Positions 50,975 to 51,038 of a DNA stretch of 51,038 bases are shown here, in pieces. The DNA comes from Geomonas paludis. Its GTDB lineage: Bacteria; Desulfobacterota; Desulfuromonadia; Geobacterales; Geobacteraceae. The stretch spans positions 1-51,038 of the forward strand of contig NZ_BLXY01000018.1 of assembly GCF_014193585.1 (NCBI RefSeq). Reading direction: 5' to 3'. Every line of letters begins with the position of its first letter. Position 1 is the stretch's first letter. A program made the position numbers and the translations under genes. The notes beneath the pieces were generated by a model. The model saw only the letters and a list, made by a program, of their open reading frames with translations. It was not told the origin of the DNA and made no database searches.

Positions 50975-51038
50975 TCAACGTAATTTGTAGTCGAATTCCT
51001 CGACCTGGATTCGGTCTTGGAAAACTTTCAGTTTCTGC
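50975..51038 (-). CDS. C-terminal end of an insertion-sequence transposase (partial)
   Basis: On the minus strand the frame reads QKLKVFQDRIQVEEFDYKLR then stop at 50975-50977. This is a plausible transposase C-terminus, and the IS-end repeats follow directly. The start lies beyond the window. The exact IS family cannot be read from 20 residues; repeated end words suggest IS481-like. Confidence 0.55.
   Translation of the reverse strand, partial: QKLKVFQDRIQVEEFDYKLR

Overview
The window looks like a chromosomal segment of a Geobacteraceae bacterium (Geobacter, Geomonas or Citrifermentans type, Desulfobacterota). This rests on its high GC content, a succinyl:acetate CoA-transferase, two chemoreceptors, a globin-coupled membrane sensor whose heme histidines have the same numbering as the Geobacter sulfurreducens protein, a c-di-GMP-type (GEMM-I) riboswitch, and several dispersed hairpin repeat families. 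No tRNA, rRNA, CRISPR array or prophage is visible. Most genes are single units or two- to three-gene operons closed by strong hairpin terminators.

Layout. 1-720: remains of REP-associated (Y1) transposases with a perfect 77-bp tandem duplication. 743-3016: quinol-type nitric oxide reductase. 3.2-6.2 kb: a small secreted TPGYWK protein and a DUF5666/TIGR03118 lipoprotein. 7.0-8.8 kb: a three-gene operon (chalcone-isomerase-like protein, zinc-ribbon/MBL protein, lipoprotein with a knottin-like cysteine pattern). 9.2-13.3 kb: porin, VOC protein, RcoM-like heme-PAS/LytTR regulator, double-rhodanese protein. 13.3-17.0 kb, minus strand: tandem paralogous membrane proteins, glycine-zipper lipoprotein, membrane protein, DUF3108 protein, 60-residue cysteine protein. 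17.4-21.4 kb: acetate CoA-transferase with divergent TetR regulator, MazEF, CDF metal transporter. 21.5-25.5 kb: chemoreceptor with a sigma-28-type promoter, small Cys protein, EamA exporter, TRL-like lipoprotein. 25.7-30.2 kb: cluster-less MutY, subtilase, MarR plus Bcr/CflA exporter. 30.3-36.3 kb: globin-coupled sensor, NCS2 permease, stand-alone CZB protein, Tsx-like channel behind a structured leader, methyltransferase. 36.3-41.5 kb: hybrid histidine kinase, iron alcohol dehydrogenase, second chemoreceptor. 41.8-47.1 kb: riboswitch plus a 1677-residue secreted protein of four propeller-like units. 47.2-51.0 kb: CowN and an FKBP isomerase, a polyferredoxin/DUF362 pair, then the end of an insertion sequence.

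Themes. Several unlinked genes deal with diatomic gases: NO reductase, the RcoM-like CO-sensor candidate, the globin sensor and the nitrogenase-protecting CowN. Others concern acetate and redox metabolism, and the rest is envelope and signalling. The strongest candidates for new biology are the GEMM-I riboswitch controlling the four-propeller exoprotein, a leader with mutually exclusive P1 and terminator helices before the Tsx-like channel, the RcoM-like regulator with conserved heme ligands and an apparently leaderless mRNA, the bacterial knottin-like lipoprotein, and a MutY homologue without iron-sulfur cysteines and with Glu at the catalytic Asp position. All functional calls are from reading the sequence; no database search was run.
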